Below are positions 1 to 7,213 of a stretch of 64,000 bases of DNA, in pieces. The notes under the pieces were generated by a model, which did not search any database, was not told the origin of the DNA, and saw only the letters and a program-made list of their open reading frames with translations. The translations under genes were made by a program, and so were the position numbers. Where the stretch lies: positions 1-64,000 of the forward strand of contig JAJDAZ010000041.1 in assembly GCA_029261595.1 (NCBI GenBank), read 5' to 3'. Numbering within the stretch: the stretch's first letter is position 1; each line of letters opens with the position of its first letter. This DNA is from Nitrospinaceae bacterium. GTDB lineage: Bacteria; Nitrospinota; Nitrospinia; Nitrospinales; VA-1.

Positions 1-100
1 ATAATCGACCAATTGAATTTAGAGACTCGCCTCTTTTCCAACGATCCCATATCTCTTGCTTCTGGGCAGGGGTATAATTAATTCGGGTTCTGTATGTCAT
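1..100 (-). mobile_element. IS30-family transposase, N-terminal start (cut by window edge)
   Basis: The minus strand from the ATG at 98-100 reads MTYRTRINYTPAQKQEIWD, then RWKRGESLNSIGRL, and runs off the window. This matches the N-terminal helix-turn-helix of IS30-family transposases, where a basic start is followed by a W-RW-GES motif. Only about 33 residues are visible, so completeness of the element cannot be judged. It is missing from the ORF track because it is short. It lies just downstream of the CPXCG gene in the same direction, with a strong hairpin in between. The family call rests on motif recognition. Confidence 0.7.
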
Positions 101-103
101 TTA

Positions 104-140
104 CAACACTCCATCTTTTTATTTAAAGATTATAGTGTTG
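104..140. terminator. Inverted repeat between CPXCG gene and IS30 transposase
   Basis: CAACACT and AGTGTTG form the outer arms and ATCTTT and AAAGAT the inner arms, around a short AT loop. The hairpin covers the stop codon of the CPXCG gene and ends four bases from the transposase start. It could be a terminator for the upstream gene, a hairpin limiting read-through into the transposase, or part of the insertion-sequence end. Confidence 0.5.
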
Positions 141-312
141 CATCGACCACTTGAGAACACCCTCCCTGGTGGACATTGTAGCCGATTTCAATCGGACGGC
201 AACAGACTTCGCAGTCTTCGGTATAGGTTTGTCCCGTAACCGACAAATCCAGTAGCATGGAAATGGTCTCGCCGCAATAGGGGCAGGTGAAGAATTGCTC
301 GGTTTGATGCAT
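130..312 (-). CDS. CPXCG-motif cysteine-rich small protein
   Basis: This 60-residue protein has CPYCG near residue 10 and DCEVCCRPI near residue 33. That is the paired-cysteine layout of the CPXCG family, thought to bind one zinc ion; its function is not known. The start at 312 is supported by GGAGG five bases upstream. The gene follows the DUF1499 lipoprotein gene by about 18 bp, so the two are probably cotranscribed. The last residues (SQVVDATL) lie inside the hairpin next to the IS30 transposase. The C-terminus may therefore have been changed by the element, though I cannot show this without a homologue. Confidence 0.75.
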   Translation of the reverse strand: MHQTEQFFTCPYCGETISMLLDLSVTGQTYTEDCEVCCRPIEIGYNVHQGGCSQVVDATL

Positions 313-330
313 GGATTCCTCCGGTCCCGG

Positions 331-789
331 TCAAGGTTGGATAGCGGGAGCTAACGCAATGAAACGCGACCGAAGGGTTTCCATCCGCTTACGATTGGCG
401 CCAAGATCAGAATGCCCTATGCGGGAAGCCGAGCGGAAATGAATCACCTGGTCTTCTATTCCCAGATAAAATTCCACGTCATCGACAAAGCGAAAAACCC
501 GCGATGCAAACTCGACATGGAGATAGTCTGCTTTATCGACCACCACCCGCGATCGAGGTGAGGAGAGGATGGTTTTAAGAAGTTGTTTCTTAGCCTGGTC
601 TTTGTTTGCTGAGTATGAAATGGAACCTATGCCATGTTCTTCGTCTGTCGCTTGGGTGGAAACGCAATTTGGGGAACTGGGGCAGGGTGCGAATTGACCT
701 AAGGTTGTCGGCGGGGTTCCCCCGCAACCGGAGATCGCAAGCGCCTGGGCCAAACTCAAAATAACAAAAAACTTTTTTCCTCCCGTCAT
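331..789 (-). CDS. DUF1499-family lipoprotein
   Basis: The protein has about 152 residues. A lipoprotein signal peptide ends in AISGC, predicting lipidation of the cysteine and membrane anchoring. The mature part begins with CPSSPNCVST, the hallmark of DUF1499 proteins, and continues with the family's beta-rich segment (VVVDKADYLHVEF, then FRFVDDVEF) and the RIGHSDLGANRKR motif. The biochemical role of DUF1499 is unknown. I use the ATG at 789 rather than the GTG at 795, because GGAGG lies five bases before the ATG. The gene is in a same-strand run with the phosphatase upstream (about 50 bp) and the CPXCG gene downstream. Confidence 0.8.
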   Translation of the reverse strand: MTGGKKFFVILSLAQALAISGCGGTPPTTLGQFAPCPSSPNCVSTQATDEEHGIGSISYSANKDQAKKQLLKTILSSPRSRVVVDKADYLHVEFASRVFRFVDDVEFYLGIEDQVIHFRSASRIGHSDLGANRKRMETLRSRFIALAPAIQP

Positions 790-839
790 GTCCACCTCCT
801 GCAGTCCGGGTCGCCCGGCCCCTTAAACGGTCACGAATT

Positions 840-2180
840 TCATAAAACTTTGAAAGCCAGCAAGGTCAAGTCGTCCTGCAGGGTCACTTTGTGGGTGTAT
901 TTTTCTATGGCTTTTTGCATTTCCACGATCATTTTCCTGGGCGAGTCGTTGCTCTTCTGCAAAATCTGATGCAACCGGTCCAGGCCAAAGGATTCTCTGT
1001 TTTCATTGAACGGTTCCGTGGCCCCATCCGTATAAAGCAAAGCCAGGTCCCCTTCCTGAAGTTGAATTTCTTCAGATGAATATTGCGCGTCGGGCAGAAT
1101 CCCCAGGGGGATTCCCCCCGATTGCCCCACTTCACGGATATTTTGAGCGATTCCTTTGAGCAAGGCGGGGTGATGCCCGGCATTGGAAATTTGTAATTTG
1201 TTCGTGGACCGGTCCAACAGGAGATAAATGGCGGTGGCGAACATTCCATGACGCGACCGTTCACACACGATCTGGTTCACTTGTTGCAAAACATTTTCGG
1301 GAGTGGGGTCGGCTTGAGCAATATAGCGGAAATCACTCAACAACCTCGCCATATAGAGTGCAGCGGAAACGCCTTTCCCGGAAACATCGCCGAGCACGAT
1401 CCCCATGCGATTATTTTTAAGAGGAATGAAATCAAAAAAATCACCGCCGACATATTTCGCCGGGAGCATTTCGGCGGCAAAATCATAATTTGGGAAGCTT
1501 GGCGGTTCCTGCGGTAAAAATCCCTCCTGCACCAGTTTCGCAAACTTCAGTTCGGATTCGATGCGTTCCTTTTCCGCAGTCACCTTTTCCAGTTCATTAA
1601 AAGCGCGAGCGTTGGAAAGTGCCGCTCCAATATGATCCGCGATGATTCTTCCCCAGACCTGCCCTTCCTCGGGTGAGTCGATCACCATGCGGGTGAACTG
1701 CATCGACACTCCCAGCACTTTATTTTTAAACTTAAGCGGAAACCCCCGGATGGTATGAATATCCTGTTGCCTTGCCCATTCCCGGTTTTCTTCTCTCTTG
1801 GAATCCTCCGCCAGATCCTTGATAGCAATGTCTTGTGATTCGGCGGCGATGCGTCCCACTTTTCGGACTCCCAGAGGAACGCGTTTGAATCGGTCGTCTA
1901 TAATCTGCGTTGGCTGTCCCGTTTCTGAAAAGGGATGCCCCTTGCTTGCCACCAGATGCAGACATTCGGTTTGGTCGGGGCATTCCTGACGCATGGGGCA
2001 GGTGGGACAAATATCGCCTGGCAGGATGAGCCAGATGCGGCCCAAAACCATGTGCGGGCGTCCCAGGAGACGGTCTCCAATCATATCGAGAAGAGCTTCC
2101 CAGGATCTCTCCTGGGCCATGTCCAGCAAGAGGGTTTTTAAGGAGTCAAATTCCGGCTTATAGTTGGGCTCAAGATCCAT
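840..2180 (-). CDS. GAF-SpoIIE (RsbU-type) serine/threonine phosphatase
   Basis: The protein has 446 residues. Residues about 20-200 resemble a GAF sensor, followed by a short helical linker (about 200-220) and a PP2C/SpoIIE phosphatase domain to the end. Metal-binding aspartates are visible in YVGGDFFDF, GDVSGKG, YTDGATE and QDDLTLL, so the catalytic core looks intact. Such enzymes dephosphorylate anti-sigma-factor antagonists or similar signalling partners; no partner switch is encoded nearby. The GAF region carries C58-x2-C61-x5-C67-x5-C73, followed by LHLVASKG. That cysteine set could hold an Fe-S cluster or zinc and make this a redox-responsive phosphatase, which is inference. The neighbouring response regulator is likely part of the same signalling group. 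Confidence 0.85.
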   Translation of the reverse strand: MDLEPNYKPEFDSLKTLLLDMAQERSWEALLDMIGDRLLGRPHMVLGRIWLILPGDICPTCPMRQECPDQTECLHLVASKGHPFSETGQPTQIIDDRFKRVPLGVRKVGRIAAESQDIAIKDLAEDSKREENREWARQQDIHTIRGFPLKFKNKVLGVSMQFTRMVIDSPEEGQVWGRIIADHIGAALSNARAFNELEKVTAEKERIESELKFAKLVQEGFLPQEPPSFPNYDFAAEMLPAKYVGGDFFDFIPLKNNRMGIVLGDVSGKGVSAALYMARLLSDFRYIAQADPTPENVLQQVNQIVCERSRHGMFATAIYLLLDRSTNKLQISNAGHHPALLKGIAQNIREVGQSGGIPLGILPDAQYSSEEIQLQEGDLALLYTDGATEPFNENRESFGLDRLHQILQKSNDSPRKMIVEMQKAIEKYTHKVTLQDDLTLLAFKVL

Positions 2181-2311
2181 GCGGGGAGTTTATACGATTT
2201 TTTAATTTCAGGAAAACTTTTGTAACTGTTTTTTAAAATCCGGAGGGCTTGGCCAGGATCGGTTTTCATTCCATTCCGGCTAAAGCGGATGAGGAGTGTG
2301 ATAGGGCAGGA

Positions 2312-3244
2312 TCAAATGAGGCATTCATCCGCTTGTTGGATGCAATCCTCGATTTTCAATGAGGGATCATCGTAAACCCCGGCGCTGAAGCTCATGGTCA
2401 GGCCCGTTTCCCGTCCATTGACAAGAAATTTTTCCTCTTCCACCTTCGCACAGAGTTTTTCAATGAATAAGCTGGCTCCTTCCAATTCGGTCTCCGGTAA
2501 CAGCAGGACAAACCGTTTCTTACCCCAATGACAGACAATGTCCTGTTTTCTGGTATTTGAACTGAGCCACTGGCCCACCTGAATCAGGATGTCGTTTCCT
2601 ACTCTGGGGCCATGAGAACTACGAAGGATATTGAAATCATCTATGTCCGCCATGACCATGGAAAAGGGTTTTCTGTTGCGCTCGAACCGGCAGGATTCAT
2701 AGTGTAATTTTTCCAGCATACTCCCCCGATTGGGCAACCCGGTCATGGGATCGATTCCCACAGACGATTCCAGCTTTTTTTCCAGGGTTTCGATTTCGGA
2801 GATCAGTTCGGCCTTTTTCTTTTTGCCCCAGTCAGGGTTGACCGGTTTGTCAGAGGTTTCGAGGCAATTTAAAATGCTTTCCTTCAGGGAGGCGGGAGTC
2901 ATAACGTCCTTGACGAGGTAATCCTTGGCTCCTTCCTTCAAAGCCAGAACGGCAATCGTTTCATCTCCCTGTCCCGTCAGCATGATGACGGGAACGGAAA
3001 CGGACCGGTATTTCAGCTGAAGCAAAAATTCCAGTCCGTCGATATCGGGTAAAATGTAATCCAATAAAACGCAGTCCGGGTTTTCCTTTTTGCAAAGATC
3101 CAACCCTTCCTCTCCCGTTTCCGATTCTACGATGGACCACTCGATCCCATTGGCGGTTTGCAAAAGCCGTTTGTAAAGAACCCGGTCGTCAGGATTGTCA
3201 TCCACGATCAATAATTTTACCTGGGAGTCTGTTTGAGAAATCAT
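2312..3244 (-). CDS. Response regulator with degenerate GGDEF domain
   Basis: The protein has 310 residues. An N-terminal receiver domain (about 9-125) has the acidic pair at 15-16, D62 in VLLDYILPD and a lysine in DYLVKD. A coiled linker leads to a GGDEF domain starting at DPMTGLPNR. The active-site loop that should read GGDEF reads GKKRF, so cyclase activity is very unlikely. The RxxD inhibitory site is kept as RKQD at the expected five-residue distance. The protein ends at QADECLI and lacks the usual YRAKxxGRN tail. It is better read as a c-di-GMP-binding or scaffold response regulator than an enzyme. About 130 bp separate it from the phosphatase gene downstream. Confidence 0.85.
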   Translation of the reverse strand: MISQTDSQVKLLIVDDNPDDRVLYKRLLQTANGIEWSIVESETGEEGLDLCKKENPDCVLLDYILPDIDGLEFLLQLKYRSVSVPVIMLTGQGDETIAVLALKEGAKDYLVKDVMTPASLKESILNCLETSDKPVNPDWGKKKKAELISEIETLEKKLESSVGIDPMTGLPNRGSMLEKLHYESCRFERNRKPFSMVMADIDDFNILRSSHGPRVGNDILIQVGQWLSSNTRKQDIVCHWGKKRFVLLLPETELEGASLFIEKLCAKVEEEKFLVNGRETGLTMSFSAGVYDDPSLKIEDCIQQADECLI

Positions 3245-3439
3245 ACAATGCTCTCCCTTTTCAGGAGCTCCTTATTGGAATACTGGAAGGCTTTTAATAT
3301 AAACACTAAATGTAATTTTATACCTCCAGACTACCCCACAAATCAAATAAAATCAAATAAATTAATAGGTTATAAGAATTTCGAGGGGAAAAGCGGGGCT
3401 GAAGGAAGCCGGGAGTATTATTGATTATCCGCCACTTAA

Positions 3440-3467
3440 AAGGGCTTTCGGGGGGCTGAAAACCCTT
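3440..3467. terminator. Hairpin downstream of purC, possibly bidirectional terminator
   Basis: AAGGGCTTTC and GAAAACCCTT pair with one G-U wobble around a G-rich loop. The hairpin lies 42 bp beyond the purC stop on the minus strand. The better T-run (GTTTTTT) follows it on the plus strand, so its direction is uncertain. The rest of 3245-3508 is AT-rich, with a short direct repeat (AAATCAAATA twice) near 3342 and no gene. Confidence 0.5.
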
Positions 3468-3508
3468 GTTTTTTGCTGGGTTATGGATTGATTAACGCTG
3501 TTTTCCGC

Positions 3509-4222
3509 TCATACCCCCTCACCGCAAACCAGTTTGTACACTTCCTGATATTTTTCTTCCACACTGCCGAGATTAAAGCGGAAGCGATCCTTGTCCATTT
3601 TTTCTCCGGTTTCCAGGTCCCACAGGCGGCACCCGTCCGGGCTGATTTCATCTCCAAGTAACACTTCGCCTTTGTGCCGGCCATATTCCAATTTAAAATC
3701 CACCAGCCGGATGCCGCGCGCCTTAAAAAATTCCTCCAGCAACTGATTGACTTTGGACCCGCTGGCTTTTAAAAACGCTACTTCCTTTTCGGTCGCCCAT
3801 TCAAAGGTTTTGATATGCGATTCGTTGATCATCGGGTCGTGCAGGGGGTCGTCCTTTAGAAAAAATTCCTGAATGGGCGGGTCCAGGTGTTTTGCTTCCT
3901 CAATCCCCAGACGCTTGCACAAACTGCCCGCCGCCACGTTTCTAAAGACCACTTCCACCGGAATGATCTCAAGGCTTTTGACCAGCATCTCCCGGTCGTT
4001 TAACTGCTCCACATAATGCGTGGCCACGCCCTTTTCTTCCAGGTATTGAAATATCCGCGTGGACACCTGATTGTTGATGACGCCCTTGTCCACGATGGTG
4101 CCTTTTTTGATGCCGTCATTCGCGGTGGCGTCGTCTTTGAAATATTGAATCACCAGATCAGGGTCCTCGGTGGCGTAGATGATCTTGGCCTTGCCTTCGT
4201 ATAATTTTTCCAGTCGTTTCAT
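3509..4222 (-). CDS. purC: Phosphoribosylaminoimidazole-succinocarboxamide synthase (SAICAR synthetase)
   Basis: The protein has 237 residues, the usual length for bacterial PurC. It ligates aspartate to CAIR using ATP in de novo purine synthesis, in the cytoplasm. The N-terminus LYEGKAKIIYAT is the family's ATP-binding start. Other conserved parts are FKDDATANDG, the VVFRNVAAGSLCKRLG region, the DDPLHDPMI segment and LVDFKLEYGR with GDEISPDGCRLWD. The gene lies 77 bp downstream of purB on the same strand. The two form a purine-synthesis pair, since PurB acts on the product of PurC. Nothing looks unusual. Confidence 0.97.
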   Translation of the reverse strand: MKRLEKLYEGKAKIIYATEDPDLVIQYFKDDATANDGIKKGTIVDKGVINNQVSTRIFQYLEEKGVATHYVEQLNDREMLVKSLEIIPVEVVFRNVAAGSLCKRLGIEEAKHLDPPIQEFFLKDDPLHDPMINESHIKTFEWATEKEVAFLKASGSKVNQLLEEFFKARGIRLVDFKLEYGRHKGEVLLGDEISPDGCRLWDLETGEKMDKDRFRFNLGSVEEKYQEVYKLVCGEGV

Positions 4223-4299
4223 AAAAATTCCCGTTTAAATAATTTAAAGTAAATTGAAATTTTACATCCGTCAGGTACATTTCTAGTGAAAGGATTCTT

Positions 4300-5592
4300 C
4301 TATTTAAAAACCCGACTGAATATTTTATCCACGTTTTTAAACTGCGCTTTCAAGTTAAATGCCTTTTCCAGTTCGCTCGCCGACAAATATTTTTTGATGT
4401 CCTTGTCCTTCTTTAAAAGCGGGAGAAAATCCCTGCTCTTTTCCCAGACCTGCATGGCGTTTCTCTGGACCATGCGGTAGGCATCCTCCCTCGTCACCCC
4501 CTTTTGCACCAGGGCCAGCAGGATGCTCTGAGAAAATACCAGCCCTCGGGTGATTTCCAGATTCTTCATCATGTTTTTCGGATAGACCATCAGCCGGTCC
4601 ATCATTCGTGTCATGCGGTTCAGCATATAGTGCAGAAGAATGGTGCTGTCCGGGCCGATCACCCGTTCCACGGACGAATGACTGATGTCGCGTTCGTGCC
4701 AGAGGGCGATGTTTTCCATCGCCGCCTGAGCGTTGGCGCGTATGATCCGCGCCAGGCCGGACATTTGCTCGGAGACTATGGGATTACGCTTGTGCGGCAT
4801 GGCGGACGATCCCTTTTGCCCGCTGGAAAAAAATTCCTCCGCCTCCAGAACCTCGGTTCTTTGCAGATGGCGAATCTCCACCGCGATCTTGTCTAGAGTT
4901 CCCGCGAGAATCGCCAGAGTGGAAAAATATTCCGCGTGCCGGTCGCGCTGGATGATCTGGCTGGACACCGGCGCCGCCTTCAAGCCCAGTTTTTTGCAGA
5001 CATACTCTTCCACGGCAGGATCGATGCTGGCAAACGTCCCCATCGCTCCTGAAATCTGACCGTACGCGATGCGTTGCCGCGCCCGTTTCAAGCGTTCGAT
5101 ATTGCGCCCCAACTCCTCGTACCAGATCGCAAGCTTGAACCCAAAGGTGATGGGTTCGCCGTGAATGCCGTGCGAGCGTCCGATCATCGGCGTGTTTTTA
5201 TGCAGAAACGCCTGCTTTTTCACGGCTTCCTGCAGTCCGACGGCACCCTTGATAATCAGTGAAGCGGCGTCTTTCAACTGCACCGCAAGCGCCGTGTCCA
5301 GCACATCTGAGGACGTCATTCCCAGATGCATGTAACGGGCGGATTCCCCGACATTCTCCGCCACACAGGTGAGAAATGCGATGACATCGTGTTTGACTTC
5401 GCGCTCGATCTCGTCTATGCGTGGTATGTCAAAACGGGCTTTTTTCTTGATTTCCTCGACGGCCGCTTTGGGGATTTCCTTGCGGTTTGCCAAGGCTTCA
5501 CAGGCCAGGATTTCAATTTTGAGCCAGATGCCGAATTTGTTTTCCGGCTCCCAGATGGCCGCCATTTCGGGGAGTGTGTAGCGTTCAATCAA
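4300..5592 (-). CDS. purB: Adenylosuccinate lyase
   Basis: The protein has 430 residues. It cleaves SAICAR to AICAR and adenylosuccinate to AMP. Family signatures are visible: the N-terminal YTLPEMAAIW, MTSSDVLDTA, the catalytic-histidine segment MIGRSHGIHGEP and the fumarase/lyase signature SSAMPHKRNP. The length fits the short bacterial PurB class. It is the first gene of the purB-purC pair. The 232 bp between this start and the divergent phosphatase gene must hold its promoter, which I could not pin down. No oddities were seen. Confidence 0.97.
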   Translation of the reverse strand: MIERYTLPEMAAIWEPENKFGIWLKIEILACEALANRKEIPKAAVEEIKKKARFDIPRIDEIEREVKHDVIAFLTCVAENVGESARYMHLGMTSSDVLDTALAVQLKDAASLIIKGAVGLQEAVKKQAFLHKNTPMIGRSHGIHGEPITFGFKLAIWYEELGRNIERLKRARQRIAYGQISGAMGTFASIDPAVEEYVCKKLGLKAAPVSSQIIQRDRHAEYFSTLAILAGTLDKIAVEIRHLQRTEVLEAEEFFSSGQKGSSAMPHKRNPIVSEQMSGLARIIRANAQAAMENIALWHERDISHSSVERVIGPDSTILLHYMLNRMTRMMDRLMVYPKNMMKNLEITRGLVFSQSILLALVQKGVTREDAYRMVQRNAMQVWEKSRDFLPLLKKDKDIKKYLSASELEKAFNLKAQFKNVDKIFSRVFK

Positions 5593-5734
5593 AGCGATTT
5601 CCTCATGATTTTACAGGCCCAGATAAAGTTGATGCGGCCCCGGCAGTTTTATAGAATAGATGGATAAGGCAACCAAAAATTTGATGTTTCCCGGGCCTTG
5701 CAATCGCCAATCCTTAACTTCAGGAGGTTGGCTC

Positions 5735-5770
5735 ATGGACCGGATTAAATTTTTTAATGCGCCCAAATGA
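5735..5770 (+). other. Possible 11-residue leader ORF with strong ribosome binding site
   Basis: AGGAGG at 5722-5727 sits seven bases before an ATG that opens MDRIKFFNAPK and then stops. It lies in the purB/phosphatase intergenic region, about 55 bp before the phosphatase start, on the same strand. The spacing is ideal for translation, and the phosphatase gene itself has only a weak site. It could be a leader peptide or chance. Confidence 0.25.
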
Positions 5771-5824
5771 TAACGCGCCAATCTTAAACGCATTCGTGAG
5801 CTAAATCAATCAAGAGATTTTTCT

Positions 5825-6310
5825 ATGATCGTCGTCTGTTTTGTATGTCTCGGAAACATCTGCCGTTCCCCGCTCGCCCAGGGGGTTTTTGAAAAATGTG
5901 TCGCCGAACAAGGCCTAGAGAATCATATCCAAGTGGCCTCCGCCGGCACCGGAAGCTGGCACATCGGGTCGCCCCCGGATGAGCGCATGCAACAAACAGC
6001 CAATAAATACGGCGTCCAGCTCAATTCGCGCGGCCAGCAATTTCAAAGCTCAGATTATAATGATTTCGACCTCATTCTGGCCATGGACCACAGCAACTTC
6101 AGCATCCTGGAACAATTGTGCCCCCGCCCTGAGAAAGCCCAAAACCTGAGAATGTTCCGATCCTTTGACCCGGAAGCCAACGGCGATTTGAATGTTCCCG
6201 ACCCCTATTATGGCGGCGGCAAAGGATTCGAAATCGTCTATGAAATCGTCAACCGCACCTGCCCGAACATTCTGGAGTTTCTCAAGGACCGCGCCGGTTT
6301 GAAGGCATGA
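5825..6310 (+). CDS. Low-molecular-weight protein-tyrosine phosphatase
   Basis: The protein has 161 residues. The phosphate-binding loop CLGNICRS (C-x5-R-S) is at residues about 7-14 of VCFVCLGNICRSPLAQG. The general-acid aspartate lies in the C-terminal VPDPYYGGGKGFE motif, so both catalytic parts are present. These enzymes remove phosphate from tyrosine or arginine; in bacteria they often control exopolysaccharide kinases or stress responses, but no such kinase is nearby. The stop overlaps the start of the next gene in an ATGA arrangement, so the two are translationally coupled. Coupling with a fructosamine-kinase-like gene is also seen in cyanobacteria, which hints at a shared protein-repair or sugar-adduct role. 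Confidence 0.93.
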   Translation: MIVVCFVCLGNICRSPLAQGVFEKCVAEQGLENHIQVASAGTGSWHIGSPPDERMQQTANKYGVQLNSRGQQFQSSDYNDFDLILAMDHSNFSILEQLCPRPEKAQNLRMFRSFDPEANGDLNVPDPYYGGGKGFEIVYEIVNRTCPNILEFLKDRAGLKA

Positions 6311-7188
6311 AAGAGGCCCTCCTTGAGGTGTTGGAATCGATTTACGGCCAACCCGTGCAGGTCCTGGACACCCGTCCGGTGGGCGGCGGTTCGATCAACC
6401 AGACCCAGGCCCTGACCCTGTCCAACCGGGAGACCGTTTTTTTGAAAACCAACACGCACCCTCCAAAAGATTTTTTCAATGCGGAATCAAAGGGGCTTGA
6501 CCGGTTGCGACAGGCCCAAGGCGGACCGAAAATCCCCAAACCTCTGGGGCTGGAACCCGGCTCGACCCCCCGGTTTTTTCTCATAGAATATGTGGAAAGC
6601 TCGCCACCGAACGGAGAATTCGATGTTCAATTCGCCCGGGCGCTGGCCAACATGCACCGCGTGTCTCAGGAGTTTCACGGATTGGATCATGATAATTTTA
6701 TCGGCTCCACGGTGCAGAAAAATACCCAGGAAAAGGATGGCCTGAAATTTTTCCGCGACCATCGCATTCGCTTTCAACAGGAATTGGCCCGCAAAAGAGG
6801 CAAGTTGCCGGCACCGCTTGATAACAAACTGGACCGGCTTTGTGACAGGATGGAATCTTTGCTCGACAACACCGGAGAACCGCCCGCCTTGTTACACGGG
6901 GATTTGTGGTCGGGCAATTATTTTCAAGCCAAATCGGATCGGCAACCGTGCATTTTTGACCCTGCCGTTTATTACGGTTTGAGGGAAAGCGACCTGGCCA
7001 TGACCCAACTGTTCGGAAGTCTTTCGGACGCTTTCTATCGGGCCTATCACGAAGCGTTCCCGATCCACCCCGGCTACGAGGAGCGCAGGGACATTTACAA
7101 TCTTTACCACATGCTCAATCATCTGAATCTGTTTGGAGGTTCCTATCTTTCATCGGTCGAGTCCATCGTCACCCGTTTCACCGACTGA
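6307..7188 (+). CDS. Fructosamine kinase/ketosamine-3-kinase-like protein
   Basis: The protein has 293 residues, typical of the family. It belongs to the aminoglycoside-phosphotransferase-like kinase fold. The early GGGSINQT loop, the VFLKTN lysine and LLHGDLWSGNYF, which holds the catalytic aspartate, are all present. IFDPAVYYGLRESDLAM contains the metal-binding aspartate and the family-specific YYG-RE-DLAM. Family members phosphorylate sugars attached to protein lysines, which starts deglycation. The gene overlaps the tyrosine phosphatase gene by four bases. Its 3' end lies 25 bp before the alpha-2-macroglobulin start, so all three may share a transcript. Confidence 0.92.
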   Translation: MKEALLEVLESIYGQPVQVLDTRPVGGGSINQTQALTLSNRETVFLKTNTHPPKDFFNAESKGLDRLRQAQGGPKIPKPLGLEPGSTPRFFLIEYVESSPPNGEFDVQFARALANMHRVSQEFHGLDHDNFIGSTVQKNTQEKDGLKFFRDHRIRFQQELARKRGKLPAPLDNKLDRLCDRMESLLDNTGEPPALLHGDLWSGNYFQAKSDRQPCIFDPAVYYGLRESDLAMTQLFGSLSDAFYRAYHEAFPIHPGYEERRDIYNLYHMLNHLNLFGGSYLSSVESIVTRFTD

Positions 7189-7213
7189 ACCCATCTTGGA
7201 TGGAGGCATCATC

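Noticed and set aside
5611-5793. 60-codon minus-strand ORF between purB and the phosphatase gene
   Set aside because: No recognisable protein features, and it occupies the region needed for divergent promoters.
7133-7213. Upstream start of the macroglobulin ORF
   Set aside because: The extra 27 residues overlap the kinase gene and would bury the signal peptide; the ATG at 7214 has a good ribosome binding site.
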